NCBI RefSeq assembly: GCF_900100365.1
Contig: NZ_FNKU01000001.1
Span: forward strand, 2,170,001 to 2,234,000
DNA length: 64,000 nt
Reading direction: 5' to 3'
From: Pseudomonas cannabina
GTDB taxonomy: Bacteria; Pseudomonadota; Gammaproteobacteria; Pseudomonadales; Pseudomonadaceae
This document shows, piece after piece, positions 18,240 through 28,496 of the stretch (positions within the stretch are counted from its first letter, which is position 1; every line of letters begins with the position of its first letter). The translations under genes were made by a program, and so were the position numbers. The notes under the pieces are model-generated. The model did no database searches. It saw nothing but the letters and a program-made list of their open reading frames with translations, and had not been told where the DNA came from.

Positions 18240-18331
18240 TAAGACAACGCTCCGGGCAAAGGTCCGGCGCGACAGACTGCAATCATGCAGCGCCCAACAC
18301 GTGCGGCAGCACTGGACACTCCGGAGCTCAA

Positions 18332-20272
18332 ATGAATATCAAACAGAAACTGACGTGGGCGTTCGCAGTGATTGCGTGCTTGCCCATCGTGGTCGTGGCT
18401 GCAATCGTGATCGTGAACCTGCGTGACAAGGCGACCAGCGACTTTGTCGACAGCAGCGGACGGGAGATTCGCCAGGTTGACAATGCCATGCAGTTGTTCT
18501 TTGACGGCATCACGCAGAACGTCAATTACATCGCGGCGCACCCGCTGATTGCCGGCGCAGGCGACGATTTCCGTAACTACATGGGCGCAGCCGCCACTGC
18601 GCAGTCGGAAAACGACAGGCAGGCCACCGAGCTGTTCGCCAGCATCGCCAAGGCCCATCCGGCCTACTCTTATGTCTCTTATGGTCTGATCAACGGCAGC
18701 TACATCATGACGCCGGAAGACCCGAAAATGAGCAACTACGACCCGCGTGTGCGGCCGTGGTACAAAACCGCAATGGCCAACGCTGGCAAGACCGTGCGCA
18801 GTGACGCGTATTACTGGGCCAACGACGATGCGGTGCTGGTCAGCACCATCCGGGCCATCCCCAACAAGCTGGGCAACCCCGGTGGCGTGGTCAACATCGA
18901 CGTGTCACTCAAGCAACTGACCAATATCGTCAAACAGATCAAGCTGGGTGAAAGCGGCTACCTGATGCTGATGGAAAAGAACGGCACGGTGCTGGTCGAT
19001 CCCAAACAGCCGGAGCACAACTTCAAGAAACTGGGTGAACTGGGCGATGGTTTCGCCGAGCTGGCGAAAACCGGCAGCGGGCTGGTGGAACTGACGCTTA
19101 ACGGCGAACGTTACATGGCCAACGTCTACCCGTCCGAGCAACTGGGCTGGAACTTCATCGGCCTGATCAAGCAGGACGAAGTGATGGCCTCGGCCACCCG
19201 CCTGACCTGGCTGATCGGCATTATCGCTGCGGTGCTGGCGCTGGTGTTCGCGATTGTCGGGGCCAGTTTTGCCAGTGTCATCGTGCGGCCTATCCACAGT
19301 GTTTCCAGCGGGCTGGAAGGCATTGCCGGTGGCGAGGGCGACCTGACCCAGAACCTCACCGTGCGCGGCACCGACGAAACCGCGCAGCTGGCGGGCTGGT
19401 TCAACAAGTTCCTCACCGCGATTCGCAGCCTGATCCAGCATATCGGTCAGGCCGCCGGGAAGATTCTCGAGGCCTCACACAGCTCCACCCGCGTCTCCAA
19501 TGACATGGCCGAAGCGGCCGGGCGTCAGCGTGAAGCGGTGGACATGGTGTCGACCGCCTTCCACGAGATGGTCGCCACCTCCAACGAGGTCGCCCGCTCC
19601 TGCAGCCAGGCCGCCGATTCCGCCGACAGTGGGCAACAGCAGGCCCGCGAAGGCCAGCGGCAGATCGATGAGGCGGTGCGCAGTGTCGATCAGCTCAGCG
19701 AAGAACTGGCCCGCTCGGCCAAGGATATGAGCCAACTGGAAAAAGATAGCACGGGTATTCAGTCGATCCTGAACACCATCCGTTCCATCGCCGAACAGAC
19801 CAACCTGCTGGCACTCAACGCGGCCATTGAAGCCGCCCGTGCGGGTGAACAGGGTCGCGGCTTTGCCGTGGTGGCCGACGAAGTCCGCGCGCTGGCCAAG
19901 CGCACCGCCGACTCGACTGCCGAGATCGACAGCCTGCTGGGCAATCTGGCCAGAGGCACTGCCTCGGTGGCGCAACAGATGCACGCCAGTCTGGATGTTT
20001 CGCAGCAGTCCGTGACCAAGATCGGCCAGGCACGCAGCAGCTTCGGGCAGATCCGTGAGTCGGTGGATGTGATTCGTGACATGAACACTCAGATCGCGAC
20101 CGCCGCCGAAGAGCAGCATCAGGTGGCGGAAGACATCAACCGGCACATCAGCCAGATCCATGGCGATGCACAGTTGATCGCCAACCTCTCGGACTCGGCC
20201 CGCGCCGACTCCAGAAGCCTGGAAATACTGTCCAGCGAACTGGACGGCCTGGTGCGCAAGTTCAAGACCTGA
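18332..20272 (+). CDS. Methyl-accepting chemotaxis protein with dCache_1 amino-acid-type sensor
   Basis: A 646-residue transmembrane receptor. TM1 is at about 10-30, a double Cache sensor at about 35-285, TM2 at about 291-318, HAMP to about 370, then the signalling domain with the tip sequence [20 protein letters not shown] near 487-506. The sensor shows the pattern Y136-x4-R141-x-W143-Y144, with Y160 and D190 further on, closely matching the motif known for amino-acid-binding dCache receptors such as PctA. An amino acid or related amine ligand is therefore likely. The ATG at 18332 is preceded by GGAG; a longer open frame running back into the MITE-like element is rejected. Confidence 0.92.
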   Translation: MNIKQKLTWAFAVIACLPIVVVAAIVIVNLRDKATSDFVDSSGREIRQVDNAMQLFFDGITQNVNYIAAHPLIAGAGDDFRNYMGAAATAQSENDRQATELFASIAKAHPAYSYVSYGLINGSYIMTPEDPKMSNYDPRVRPWYKTAMANAGKTVRSDAYYWANDDAVLVSTIRAIPNKLGNPGGVVNIDVSLKQLTNIVKQIKLGESGYLMLMEKNGTVLVDPKQPEHNFKKLGELGDGFAELAKTGSGLVELTLNGERYMANVYPSEQLGWNFIGLIKQDEVMASATRLTWLIGIIAAVLALVFAIVGASFASVIVRPIHSVSSGLEGIAGGEGDLTQNLTVRGTDETAQLAGWFNKFLTAIRSLIQHIGQAAGKILEASHSSTRVSNDMAEAAGRQREAVDMVSTAFHEMVATSNEVARSCSQAADSADSGQQQAREGQRQIDEAVRSVDQLSEELARSAKDMSQLEKDSTGIQSILNTIRSIAEQTNLLALNAAIEAARAGEQGRGFAVVADEVRALAKRTADSTAEIDSLLGNLARGTASVAQQMHASLDVSQQSVTKIGQARSSFGQIRESVDVIRDMNTQIATAAEEQHQVAEDINRHISQIHGDAQLIANLSDSARADSRSLEILSSELDGLVRKFKT

Positions 20273-20357
20273 CGCGTAGCGGCGACAAGACCAACTATCG
20301 TGCGACGCAGAACGTAGAGAACTACATTCCCATGAGCGCTCAGCGTTACATCCATCT

Positions 20358-20468
20358 CGTGGGAGCGAGCCGGGCGACGCTTCGCTTGCTCGCGAAGGCG
20401 GACTGACAGTGAACATAAATCTTCGGCGGTCATCCAGGCCTCTTCGTGAGCAAGCTCACTCCCACAGG
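20358..20468. repeat. REP pair (GTGGGAGC type)
   Basis: CGTGGGAGCGAGC...CTCGCGAAGG at 20358-20398 and an inverted partner ending CACTCCCACAGG at 20442-20468 form the typical Pseudomonas REP arrangement between two genes. The gene-free stretch 20273-20593 holds little else. Confidence 0.7.
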
Positions 20469-20593
20469 GATCTGTACTCCGCCTGATGCTGCGGATTTGG
20501 CCACATCTGCCATGCGTTTCAGGACTTGTGTATAACTTCGAGCGCTGGAGCAGAGGGAGCGTAGGGAGCGATAACTTCAACTATCACGACGCA

Positions 20594-21478
20594 TCACACT
20601 CTCGCAAACCACTCAGCCAGGAAATCCAGCATCGTGCGCAAGGTCGCTGACTGGTGATGCCGTGAGGTGTAGATCGCGTGTATGCCCATTGCTTTCGGCT
20701 GGTAGTCAGGCATCAAAGCAATCAGCTGGCCGCTGGCTATCAACGGCGCAGCCGAGTGCACCGGCTGCAAGGCAATACCTGCGCCTGCCGCTGCGGCTTC
20801 CAGCAATACCACTGAATCGTTGGCGCTGAGGTTGCCGCCCACCGGCACGCTGAGTTGCGTGTGTTGATGGGTGAATTCCCACAGGCTTTTACCGAAGTAG
20901 GAATAGGTCAGGCAGTTATGAGCGCTCAATTCCTGCGGCCTGGACGGCGTGCCGTGCGCGGCGAGGTACGCTGGCGCAGCGCAGACGACCGAGTTGCAAT
21001 GCCCAAGAGGCCGGGCGATCAGGTTGGGGTCCAGTTGATTGGTGATGCGAATCGCCAGATCAATTCGCTCACTGACCAGGTCCACTGTTTCATTGCCGAT
21101 GTGCAGGTCCACTGAAGTGCCCGGGTAACGTTGCAGGTACGCCGTCACCGCCGGCGCCAGGACCGCCTGTGCCAGTGACTGGGAACAGGCGATGCGCAAC
21201 ATGCCGCGAGGTTCGTCGACCTGCGTGTCGGCGGCCAGAGGCACCGCATCGGCCAGTTCAAGCAGTTGCTGACAGCGCAGCAAGGTCACTTGCCCGGACG
21301 CGGTCAGCCCCAGCTTGCGCGTTGTACGGTGCAACAGTCGCGCTCCCGCCCAGCTCTCCATCTGCGCCAGATAGCGGGTCACCATCGCCCGTGACATGTC
21401 CAGCGCTTCAGCGGCAGCGATCAGGCTGCCCCGTTCGTTGATGGCGCTAAACACTCGCGCCGCCATGATTCGGTCCAT
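20594..21478 (-). CDS. LysR-family transcriptional regulator
   Basis: A 294-residue regulator with an N-terminal helix-turn-helix (residues about 3-62: FSAINERGSLIAAAEALDMS then ARLLHRTTRKL) and a LysR substrate-binding domain. It resembles the DNA-binding type often found beside small oxidoreductases. It is divergent from the metallo-beta-lactamase-fold gene with 109 bp between, the normal arrangement for a LysR protein and its target. The effector is not known. Confidence 0.9.
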   Translation of the reverse strand: MDRIMAARVFSAINERGSLIAAAEALDMSRAMVTRYLAQMESWAGARLLHRTTRKLGLTASGQVTLLRCQQLLELADAVPLAADTQVDEPRGMLRIACSQSLAQAVLAPAVTAYLQRYPGTSVDLHIGNETVDLVSERIDLAIRITNQLDPNLIARPLGHCNSVVCAAPAYLAAHGTPSRPQELSAHNCLTYSYFGKSLWEFTHQHTQLSVPVGGNLSANDSVVLLEAAAAGAGIALQPVHSAAPLIASGQLIALMPDYQPKAMGIHAIYTSRHHQSATLRTMLDFLAEWFARV

Positions 21479-21587
21479 GATTCGTCCGATTTACGCAACC
21501 CATAATTGCCGATACTGAGGCTTTTGTTTCACTTGAAGCAACCTAAGATAGCGCCATTGTCTCTGCCCACTGAAAAGGTCGTGCCCG

Positions 21588-22463
21588 ATGTTGCGCAACT
21601 CCCTGCTTGCCCTGTCCCTCTCCGTCCTGTTTCCTCTGGTTGCCAACGCCGCTGCTCCGCTGGCGATCGACGTTTATAATCCGGCCGAAAAAGCCATTTT
21701 CCCGGTGTCTTCCGAACTGATCACCGGCAAGCACGATGCGGTGCTGATCGACGCGCAGTTCCAGCGCAATGATGCTCAGGCACTGGTCGAGAAGATCAAG
21801 GCCAGCGGCAAGAAACTCACCACGGTCTACATCAGCCACAGCGACCCGGACTATTACTTTGGTCTGGACGTGATCCAGACCGCGTTCCCGGACGCGAAGA
21901 TCGTCGCCAGCGCACCGACGGTCAAAGCGATCAAAGCGTCCATGCAGGGCAAACTCGCTTACTGGGGCCCGATTCTCAAGGACAACGCCCCGGCCAGGCT
22001 GGTCCTGCCCGACGTGCTTGAAGGCGATCACTTGACGGTTGAGGGTCAGCCGTTGCAAATCAAAGGCCTGAACGGCCCGGCCCCGGAGCGCAGTTACCTG
22101 TGGATTCCATCGCTCAAGGCCGTGGTTGGCGGCGTCGTGGTCTCCAGCGGCATTCACGTCTGGATCGCAGACACCCAGACCCCGAAATCCCGTCAGGACT
22201 GGCTCGCCACACTCAAAGGCATCGAAGCGCTGAAGCCGACCACCGTCATTCCAGGCCACTATATCGGGCAAATCCCTCAAGGCACCAAAGCTGTTGCCTT
22301 CACCGCCGACTACCTGAAATCCTTTGAACAACAAGCCGCCAAAGCAAAGGATTCCAAGGCACTGATCGACGCCATGCAGAAAGCCTGGCCGCAACTGGCC
22401 GAGCCGAGTTCGCTGGAACTGAGCGCCAAGGTCATCAAGGTCGAGATGAAGTGGCCTAATTGA
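21588..22463 (+). CDS. Metallo-beta-lactamase-fold protein, exported, with altered metal motif
   Basis: A 291-residue protein with a signal peptide (about residues 1-22, cleavage after ANA). The fold is recognised from VLIDAQFQRNDAQ, the TTVYISHSDPDYYFGLD region, and PGHY near residue 227. The usual HxHxDH metal motif reads H84-S-D86-P-D88-Y89 here, so two of three histidines are replaced. Known MBL hydrolases bind one or two metal ions; this protein may bind metal differently or not act as a hydrolase. Divergent LysR gene upstream. The substrate cannot be named. Confidence 0.8.
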   Translation: MLRNSLLALSLSVLFPLVANAAAPLAIDVYNPAEKAIFPVSSELITGKHDAVLIDAQFQRNDAQALVEKIKASGKKLTTVYISHSDPDYYFGLDVIQTAFPDAKIVASAPTVKAIKASMQGKLAYWGPILKDNAPARLVLPDVLEGDHLTVEGQPLQIKGLNGPAPERSYLWIPSLKAVVGGVVVSSGIHVWIADTQTPKSRQDWLATLKGIEALKPTTVIPGHYIGQIPQGTKAVAFTADYLKSFEQQAAKAKDSKALIDAMQKAWPQLAEPSSLELSAKVIKVEMKWPN

Positions 22464-22583
22464 TCTGCTTCAGGTAAAACCCGTCCCCGCAGCGTCATGA
22501 GTCGGCGCTGACCTGCCTGAAAACGGCGTGAAAGCGCCACACGGGTATGGCCAGACGCCCTCGTCAATCGCTATGCTGCGTCC

Positions 22584-22982
22584 ATGAATGCCCCCGTCAA
22601 AATCCGTAACCCCTGCCCGCCCGGCGCTTGCGATTGCAAGCGCGAACGGCTGGACGCGGAAGAAGCCGACCTGCGGGTCCTGCTGCTGACCCGTGACGCC
22701 GAAAAAAGCCTGATCGAACGCCTGCAGCGCATCGAAAGCCTGGAAGACCTGGCGCACATGCAGCGCAAGATTTACGAGCAACTGGGCGTGCGCGTCGACG
22801 TCGCGCCGGGCTTCAATGAGGTCCGCACCATGCGCGGCATCAGCATTGTCGTCGAGGAGAAAGTCGGGCTGTGTCGCAAGACCCGTCAATCGATCCCCGC
22901 CGCCATCCGTCGCGCCCTTGAAGCGCGTCCGCAGATTGCCTACCAGTTGCTTAACGCCAACGACCTGCTGCGCGACGCGTGA
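22584..22982 (+). CDS. Conserved hypothetical protein with N-terminal cysteine cluster, 132 aa
   Basis: A soluble 132-residue protein. Its N-terminus NPCPPGACDCKRE places cysteines at 11, 16 and 18, suggestive of metal binding. The middle (residues 45-75) is predicted helical and charged, and the C-terminus is basic. No known domain is recognised. It lies on its own on the plus strand, convergent with a 41-residue small gene whose product also ends in PPGAC. Confidence 0.65.
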   Translation: MNAPVKIRNPCPPGACDCKRERLDAEEADLRVLLLTRDAEKSLIERLQRIESLEDLAHMQRKIYEQLGVRVDVAPGFNEVRTMRGISIVVEEKVGLCRKTRQSIPAAIRRALEARPQIAYQLLNANDLLRDA

Positions 22983-23045
22983 TACGGCGACTGACAATGC
23001 CCGGCCTGAAAGGCCGAGCGCTTTGCAACGTACACTCAAGCTCGG

Positions 23046-23171
23046 TCAGCAGGCCCCTGGCGGGATGCCGTCCTTGTTGAAGTCTTTCAGGCGTTCCTTT
23101 TCTTCCGGCGTGGAATGCGCGGGCACGTCGCTTGCCGGTTCTGGTTGCTTCTCGTCTTTTTTCTCGGTCAT
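23046..23171 (-). CDS. Small hydrophilic protein, 41 aa
   Basis: An ORF of 41 codons starting MTEKKDEKQPEP and ending FNKDGIPPGAC. Its ATG at 23171 has GGAG nine bases upstream and codon use fits Pseudomonas genes. The protein is highly charged, proline-rich and has a single Cys as the last residue. No function is known. It lies 54 bp beyond the stop of the CheW-repeat gene on the same strand, so it may be the last gene of that operon. Confidence 0.6.
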   Translation of the reverse strand: MTEKKDEKQPEPASDVPAHSTPEEKERLKDFNKDGIPPGAC

Positions 23172-23225
23172 GACTGGGTACTCCGTGTGTGGATATTTCG
23201 TAAGGCCACACGCGACGCATTCAGT

Positions 23226-24716
23226 TCAGACCGATTGCAAGGCTGCCTTGCGTCGCGCGACGCTGCACTCCAGTTGCCTGGCCAGCCCCTGCAAATCGAG
23301 CAGAGTCGCGCGCCAGCTGCGTTCCTGACTGCCCACACTGACCAGCGAACGAACTCGGTCGTTGACCGAAATGCCCTTGCCGACATTAGCCTGCCAGCCC
23401 TGATCGAGCATGGACGGGTCGAACTGGTTGAACGCATCGATGGCGTCGACACGGCTCACCGCGAAACCGAAACACAGGCGCTCGCCGCGCACGATCAGCA
23501 CCCGCGACGCTTCGTCCTGAGACTGCGTGCCTTCGCCCAACAGGCTGCTGAGGCAGATCAGCGGTACTTGCTCGCCACGCAGGTTGAACTGCCCCAGCAG
23601 ATGAGTCTCGGGTTGCGCCAGACCAATCAACTGCGTGGGCACGCTCATGATTTCCACGATCTGACTCAACGGCGCGACAAAGCGTGTCGGCGCATCGAAC
23701 AGCAGACAGGCATGACGCAACATGGCCTTGGTGACATCGTGTGAAGCCTGGACCGGCTTGACGTCATACTGGTAGACCTGGGTGTAACTCTTGACTTCCG
23801 GACGCTGCAATAGCGTCGGGTGGTCAAGCAACAACGCCTGCTTGCCCTCTTCCAGGTTCATCACCCCGGCGAATAATTCAGGGTGCGGCAAGCCGTAGGC
23901 AGGCGCCTCCAGCAGGCTGCCCGGGTCTTGGCGTTGAATAGCCACCATGCGGTCATAGCCGAAGCCGCACACCCGACCATCCGGAGCGGTCAGCAGTAGC
24001 AATTGCGGCTTGGACATCTGACGCGGGTGGTCCAGCCCCAGTACTTGCGACAAATTGAGCGCCGGGACCCTGGTGCCACGTACCGACGTGACCCCGAAGC
24101 AACAGTCACTGGCAAAATCCGATGGCGATATCTCGGGGTTGTCCACCAGTTCGGTCACAACGCTGGCATCGATGCAGAAATGACGGCTGTCGCACTCGAA
24201 CACCAGATAATGCAGCAGGCGGCTTTTGGCAGCCTGGGCCTGATCATTCAGCACTTGCGCGCCAGGGTCGGCGGCGAACAGCACGCCCGGCAAACGGGTC
24301 AGCACATCGAGGTCCAGCTTGTCGATCATCCGCGCATCTTCTGCGCTCAGCAGCACCGACGGCAGCAGCCCGGCGCTGGTGCCACCCGGCCCCAACGGGC
24401 TGAACTGCGAATCTCGGGCCTTGAGAATGTCGCACACCGCGTCAATCGCCAGCCCCAGATAGCCACCGCTGTATTTGAGGATTGCTACCAGCGGAGTCGG
24501 CGAAGAAACCTCGTCGTTCTGCGCCAGCTCGCCACGCAAATCCACCAGCGGCACCGGCTTGCCACGCAAGGTAAACACCCCCAACAGCGCGCCACGGGTC
24601 AACGGGTGCGGCTGCAGGTTTTCCGGCCAGTGTACCGCCTCCATCAACGCGTCTGCGACAACGGCGAGATGGACGCCGTTGATCTGCACCACACCATAAG
24701 CAGTCAGGCTGCTCAT
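23226..24716 (-). CDS. Chemotaxis scaffold protein with three CheW domains
   Basis: A 496-residue soluble protein made of three successive CheW-like domains (about 1-150, 168-320 and 335-485). Each carries recognisable pieces such as [24 protein letters not shown] and [12 protein letters not shown]. CheW couples chemoreceptors to CheA; triple forms are unusual and are expected to cross-link receptor arrays. The ATG overlaps the stop of the four-PAS receptor gene (ATGA), so both proteins are made from one message and probably work together. No response-receiver domain is seen, so it is not a CheV. Confidence 0.85.
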   Translation of the reverse strand: MSSLTAYGVVQINGVHLAVVADALMEAVHWPENLQPHPLTRGALLGVFTLRGKPVPLVDLRGELAQNDEVSSPTPLVAILKYSGGYLGLAIDAVCDILKARDSQFSPLGPGGTSAGLLPSVLLSAEDARMIDKLDLDVLTRLPGVLFAADPGAQVLNDQAQAAKSRLLHYLVFECDSRHFCIDASVVTELVDNPEISPSDFASDCCFGVTSVRGTRVPALNLSQVLGLDHPRQMSKPQLLLLTAPDGRVCGFGYDRMVAIQRQDPGSLLEAPAYGLPHPELFAGVMNLEEGKQALLLDHPTLLQRPEVKSYTQVYQYDVKPVQASHDVTKAMLRHACLLFDAPTRFVAPLSQIVEIMSVPTQLIGLAQPETHLLGQFNLRGEQVPLICLSSLLGEGTQSQDEASRVLIVRGERLCFGFAVSRVDAIDAFNQFDPSMLDQGWQANVGKGISVNDRVRSLVSVGSQERSWRATLLDLQGLARQLECSVARRKAALQSV

Positions 24717-26845
24717 GCAGGTTGTCCGACGGACACCTTGTCCAGTGTTTCGGTGTAACCGGTCAGGTTGGCCTGGTGCAACTCGGTGATCAGAGTTTCG
24801 ACTTGCTGCGCCGACAAGCGCTGTTTTTCGGTCGCGCTATTGATGCCGTCGATGGCCTGGGTGGTCTGCATGACGCCGTCCACGATGTGCTCGAACGCTT
24901 CACCGGCCGTCAGCGAGATCTCGTTGCCCGACTCGATACGGCTGACCGTTTCCAGAATCAGCTTGTTGATTTCCTTGGTCGCCCGCGAGGACTTTTCAGC
25001 CAGCTTGCGCACTTCGTCGGCGACGACCGAGAACCCCAGCCCGTGCTCACCGGCGCGTGCAGCCTCGATCGCGGCGTTGAACGCCAACATGTTGGTCTGA
25101 CTGGCGATCTCGCTGATCACCTGAATGATGTCCTGAATACCTTCAGCCGACTTGGCGATCATGCTCATCGCATCGGATGCCTTGACCAGCGTCTGCGAGC
25201 CACGGCTGGCTTGCTCGCGGGTCAGGCGGGCCAGTTCGGTGGCGGTGTCGGTGCTCTGCGCAACATAGGAAATTGCACTCATCAGCGCTTTGACCGATTC
25301 ACGCATGGCGAGGGTCTTGGCTTCGATGGCTTGCTCCATCTCGACCTGGCGGGTGATGTCGGTGGCAAACTTCACGACTTTGAACGGCAGGCCGTCGTGG
25401 TCGAAAATCGGGCTGTAGGTGGCCTGAATCCAGATCTTCTGCCCGTATTTACTCACCCGCATTAAGCGCCCGGAGTAGAACTCGCCCTGCCCCAGCCCAT
25501 GCCAAAACTCGCGATAGGCCGTGCCGCGCACATACTCCTCCTCGCAGAAGATCCGGTGGTGCTGGCCTTTGATTTCCTGCAAGCCGTAACCCAGCGCTTT
25601 GAGGAAGTTGGCGTTGGCCGCAAGGATGTTGCCAGCCATGTCAAACTCGATGACCGCCTGGGCACGATCGATCGCGTTCACCTTGCCTTTGTCCTCGACG
25701 CTGGTTTCCTTGGCCTCGGTCACGTCGAGGGCAAACTTGACGATTTTATAGGGCTTGCCCTGCGCATCGAAGATCGGGTTGTAGGTCGCCTGAATCCAGA
25801 TTTCCTTGCCGTCCTTGCGTTTGCGCTTGTACTCGTTGGCGTCGTATTCGCCACGACCCAGCTTTTCCCAGAGCTCACGGTACTGCAAAGTGCTGACGAA
25901 TTCCTCGGAGCAGAACATGCGGTGATGCTCGCCGACCACTTCATCCAGTTCATAACCGAACACCGCCAGAAAGTTGCGGTTGGCTGTCAGTACCTTGCCG
26001 GTCAGGTCGAACTCGATGACGGCCTGAGAACGCTCGATCGCCCTGACCTTGCCCGCGAACTCGGCCTGACGCGCACGGCTTTCAGTGACGTCGTTGGCGA
26101 ACTTGACGATTTTATACGGGCGGCCGTCCGGGTCGAAGATCGGGTTATAGGTGGCGCTGATCCATAGTTCGCGACCATTCTTGCCGACGCGCTTGTATTC
26201 CCCGGAATCATATTCGCCGCGTTCCAGCTTGGCCCAGAACGCGCGATAAGCCGGGCTGTTCAGGTAATCGTCGTCGCAGAACATGCGGTGATGCTGGCCC
26301 TGGATCTCATCGAGGCGATAACCCAGAACTTTGAGAAAGTTTTCATTGGCATTGAGCACCCGACCGTTCAGATCGAACTCAATGACGCCCTGTGAGCGGT
26401 CAATCGCGGCAACCTTGCCCTCGTACTCGGCATTGGTCTTGCGCTGCTGTGTCACGTCAGCAGCGAACTTCACCACTTTGAACGGGTTACCTTCTTTGTC
26501 GAAGATCGGGTTGTAGGTGGCTTGCAACCAGATCTCGCGACCATTCTTGCCCAGGCGCTTGTATTGCCCTTCGTCGAAGTTGCCTTTGCCGAGTTTTTCC
26601 CAAAACGTCGAATACTCGACGCTGGACGCATATTCAGGCGTGCAGAACATGCGGTGATGGCGACCCTGGACCTCTTCCAGCCGATAGCCGACGCAGTCGA
26701 GGAAGTTGGCATTGGCGCGCAGGATATTGCCTTCGAGATCGAACTCGATCATCGCCTGCGAGCGGTCGATGGCGTTCATCAGCGAGTGAAGGTCCAGTTG
26801 TACCCCGGCGTCATCAAGGGTGTTCTCTATTATTGTGGTCGACAT
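24713..26845 (-). CDS. Soluble chemoreceptor with four tandem PAS domains
   Basis: A 710-residue cytoplasmic receptor without membrane segments. Four PAS domains of about 122 residues each (about 20-140, 140-262, 262-384, 384-505) share the pattern AI-(D/E)-R-(S/A)-Q and HHR(M/I)FC, and each ends in a PAC motif (KxVKFAxDxT). The signalling tip follows with [20 protein letters not shown] near 590. The layout resembles BdlA-type receptors, which have two PAS domains, and flavin- or haem-binding energy sensors. The cofactor cannot be read from sequence. Cotranscribed with the triple CheW gene through a 4-bp overlap. Confidence 0.9.
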   Translation of the reverse strand: MSTTIIENTLDDAGVQLDLHSLMNAIDRSQAMIEFDLEGNILRANANFLDCVGYRLEEVQGRHHRMFCTPEYASSVEYSTFWEKLGKGNFDEGQYKRLGKNGREIWLQATYNPIFDKEGNPFKVVKFAADVTQQRKTNAEYEGKVAAIDRSQGVIEFDLNGRVLNANENFLKVLGYRLDEIQGQHHRMFCDDDYLNSPAYRAFWAKLERGEYDSGEYKRVGKNGRELWISATYNPIFDPDGRPYKIVKFANDVTESRARQAEFAGKVRAIERSQAVIEFDLTGKVLTANRNFLAVFGYELDEVVGEHHRMFCSEEFVSTLQYRELWEKLGRGEYDANEYKRKRKDGKEIWIQATYNPIFDAQGKPYKIVKFALDVTEAKETSVEDKGKVNAIDRAQAVIEFDMAGNILAANANFLKALGYGLQEIKGQHHRIFCEEEYVRGTAYREFWHGLGQGEFYSGRLMRVSKYGQKIWIQATYSPIFDHDGLPFKVVKFATDITRQVEMEQAIEAKTLAMRESVKALMSAISYVAQSTDTATELARLTREQASRGSQTLVKASDAMSMIAKSAEGIQDIIQVISEIASQTNMLAFNAAIEAARAGEHGLGFSVVADEVRKLAEKSSRATKEINKLILETVSRIESGNEISLTAGEAFEHIVDGVMQTTQAIDGINSATEKQRLSAQQVETLITELHQANLTGYTETLDKVSVGQPA

Positions 26846-27141
26846 ATAAATTACTCGGCAGAGGACATCTATGGAGTGTTTGGGACGGAGCGCCGGTGGA
26901 TACAGATCAGGTCAAAAGTTCGCGTTGCCTGAATGTGGAGCCTGCCGGTCAAACCGCATAATCGTGTTTCTCAATGCCCTCCATAGCGCAAACTGCAAGT
27001 GCCGACAGTTAGCTCGGCACCAAAGCGACTCTATTATTGCCGTGACCACAACCGATCTTTTTACTGCCCGACAGGCATGCCAATGCTGTCTGGCACGACA
27101 GCGATATAACGCCCTGACGCGCCTGAAAACGTGTGCTTGCT

Positions 27142-27228
27142 TCAGGCGAAATACCAGATGACCAAAATAACGGCACCCGTCCATCCCAACGTGAGCAAAA
27201 ATGAAAGTCCGGCCAGACGCGGATCCAT
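27142..27228 (-). CDS. Very small single-pass membrane protein, 28 aa
   Basis: A 28-codon ORF starting MDPRLAGLSFLLTLGW and ending VIWYFA. The ATG at 27228 is preceded by AGGAG at ideal distance. The product is one hydrophobic helix with an Arg near the N-terminus. The surrounding stretch 26846-27433 has no other gene I can support. It is called on the strength of the ribosome site and composition; homologues were not searched. Confidence 0.5.
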   Translation of the reverse strand: MDPRLAGLSFLLTLGWTGAVILVIWYFA

Positions 27229-27433
27229 GAAACTCCTGTTTTAGAAGGCTTGAACAAGCAGATCGCAGCTTACGTACGGTTATATCGGCTGGATCACAGA
27301 TAAATAAATTATTTTCTTCGTCGGCGTGAGCGTCCAATGAATGTTTCACATCGGGCTTTATCTGTTAACTTCCATATCTGGTAACTTCCATTTTGCAAAC
27401 ACTCCGCCACAGGCTCCCGATGATGAGGCAAGC

Positions 27434-28363
27434 ATGGCCGTGATCTTTCCCGTTGACTCGCCGCCAGCCAGAGAGCGCTTCGACCATTGGCAGGATGTCG
27501 TGAGTTCGACCTATGGCCTGGTGGCAAGCCAGCCCCTTGACGACAGGCCTTTCAACGGACAGCTCAGCGTCAAGGAGCATGGCGACGTCACGTTTACCCG
27601 TATTCAGTCCTCGCCAATCCGCTACCGGCGCTTGCGCCGCGATCGACAAAGCGATCACTTTCTCATCTCACTCTCGTTCTGCCCCGACGCGTTTGTCGTG
27701 CAAAACGACAGGGAGTCACGCCAGGGCACAGGCGATATCGTCCTTTACGACAGCGCGCGACCTTACGCCTGCGGGTATCCCGAAGGTGATGATCAGATCG
27801 TGCTGACTGTGCCGCGCGAGTTAATGCTGCAACACATGCCGAACGCCGACACGCTGGTGTGCCGAACCCTGCCGGCCCAGTCCCCGCTGGGCACTATCGC
27901 CCGCACCCTGCTGACAGAAGCCTGCAACAGCCCGTCCTTGCCGCAGTCGCTGGGCGAGCGGCTCAGCGCATCGTTACTCGACGTGCTGTCCACCGCGTAC
28001 GACTCGGCTTTCGCGGACACTGATGTCAGGCGCCAGTCTCATCAGGCGCAACTGTTGCAGCGCATCAAACAGTATCTGCTGAAGCATCTGCCCGACCCCG
28101 GGTTGACCGTCGAAAGCATCGCGCAGGCAAACCATGTGTCACCACGCACCCTGAACAGGCTGTTTGCCTCGCAAGGGACGACGGTCATTCGCTGGCTGTG
28201 GCAACAACGGCTCTCGGCCTGCCATAACGCGATGCTCAAGGGCCATGTGCGTCAGGTCAGCGAGGCGGCACTGAGCTTCGGTTTTACCAATCTTTCGCAT
28301 TTCAGTCGCGCTTTCAAAAACGCCTATGGCGTGTCACCCCGGCAACTGCTGGCCTCACGCTGA
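27434..28363 (+). CDS. AraC-family transcriptional regulator
   Basis: A 309-residue regulator with an N-terminal AraC-type ligand-binding domain (about 1-180, related to the FeaR group by its opening ERFDHWQDVVSSTYG). The C-terminal AraC helix-turn-helix pair (about 205-305) contains AALSFGFTNLSHFSRAFKNAYGVSP-type sequence. The ATG at 27434 is preferred because GAGG precedes it; the frame is open to 27341 but the extra residues are unlike the family. It precedes the arginase-fold gene by 133 bp on the same strand and may regulate it. Confidence 0.88.
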   Translation: MAVIFPVDSPPARERFDHWQDVVSSTYGLVASQPLDDRPFNGQLSVKEHGDVTFTRIQSSPIRYRRLRRDRQSDHFLISLSFCPDAFVVQNDRESRQGTGDIVLYDSARPYACGYPEGDDQIVLTVPRELMLQHMPNADTLVCRTLPAQSPLGTIARTLLTEACNSPSLPQSLGERLSASLLDVLSTAYDSAFADTDVRRQSHQAQLLQRIKQYLLKHLPDPGLTVESIAQANHVSPRTLNRLFASQGTTVIRWLWQQRLSACHNAMLKGHVRQVSEAALSFGFTNLSHFSRAFKNAYGVSPRQLLASR

Positions 28364-28496
28364 GCCCATTGGCGTTCTCGGCACAATGACTGGCTGCCTG
28401 AGCAAAGCGGATCGGACTTTTCCCACTCAGTATGGAAGCCGTGCCGGACGCACGTTCGCGTCCCTGCAACGTTCAAGCTGATGAAGGAAATCGTTG

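Noticed and set aside
18176..18331. N-terminal extension of the chemoreceptor through the MITE-like element
   Set aside because: ATG 18332 has a GGAG site and starts directly with the first membrane segment.
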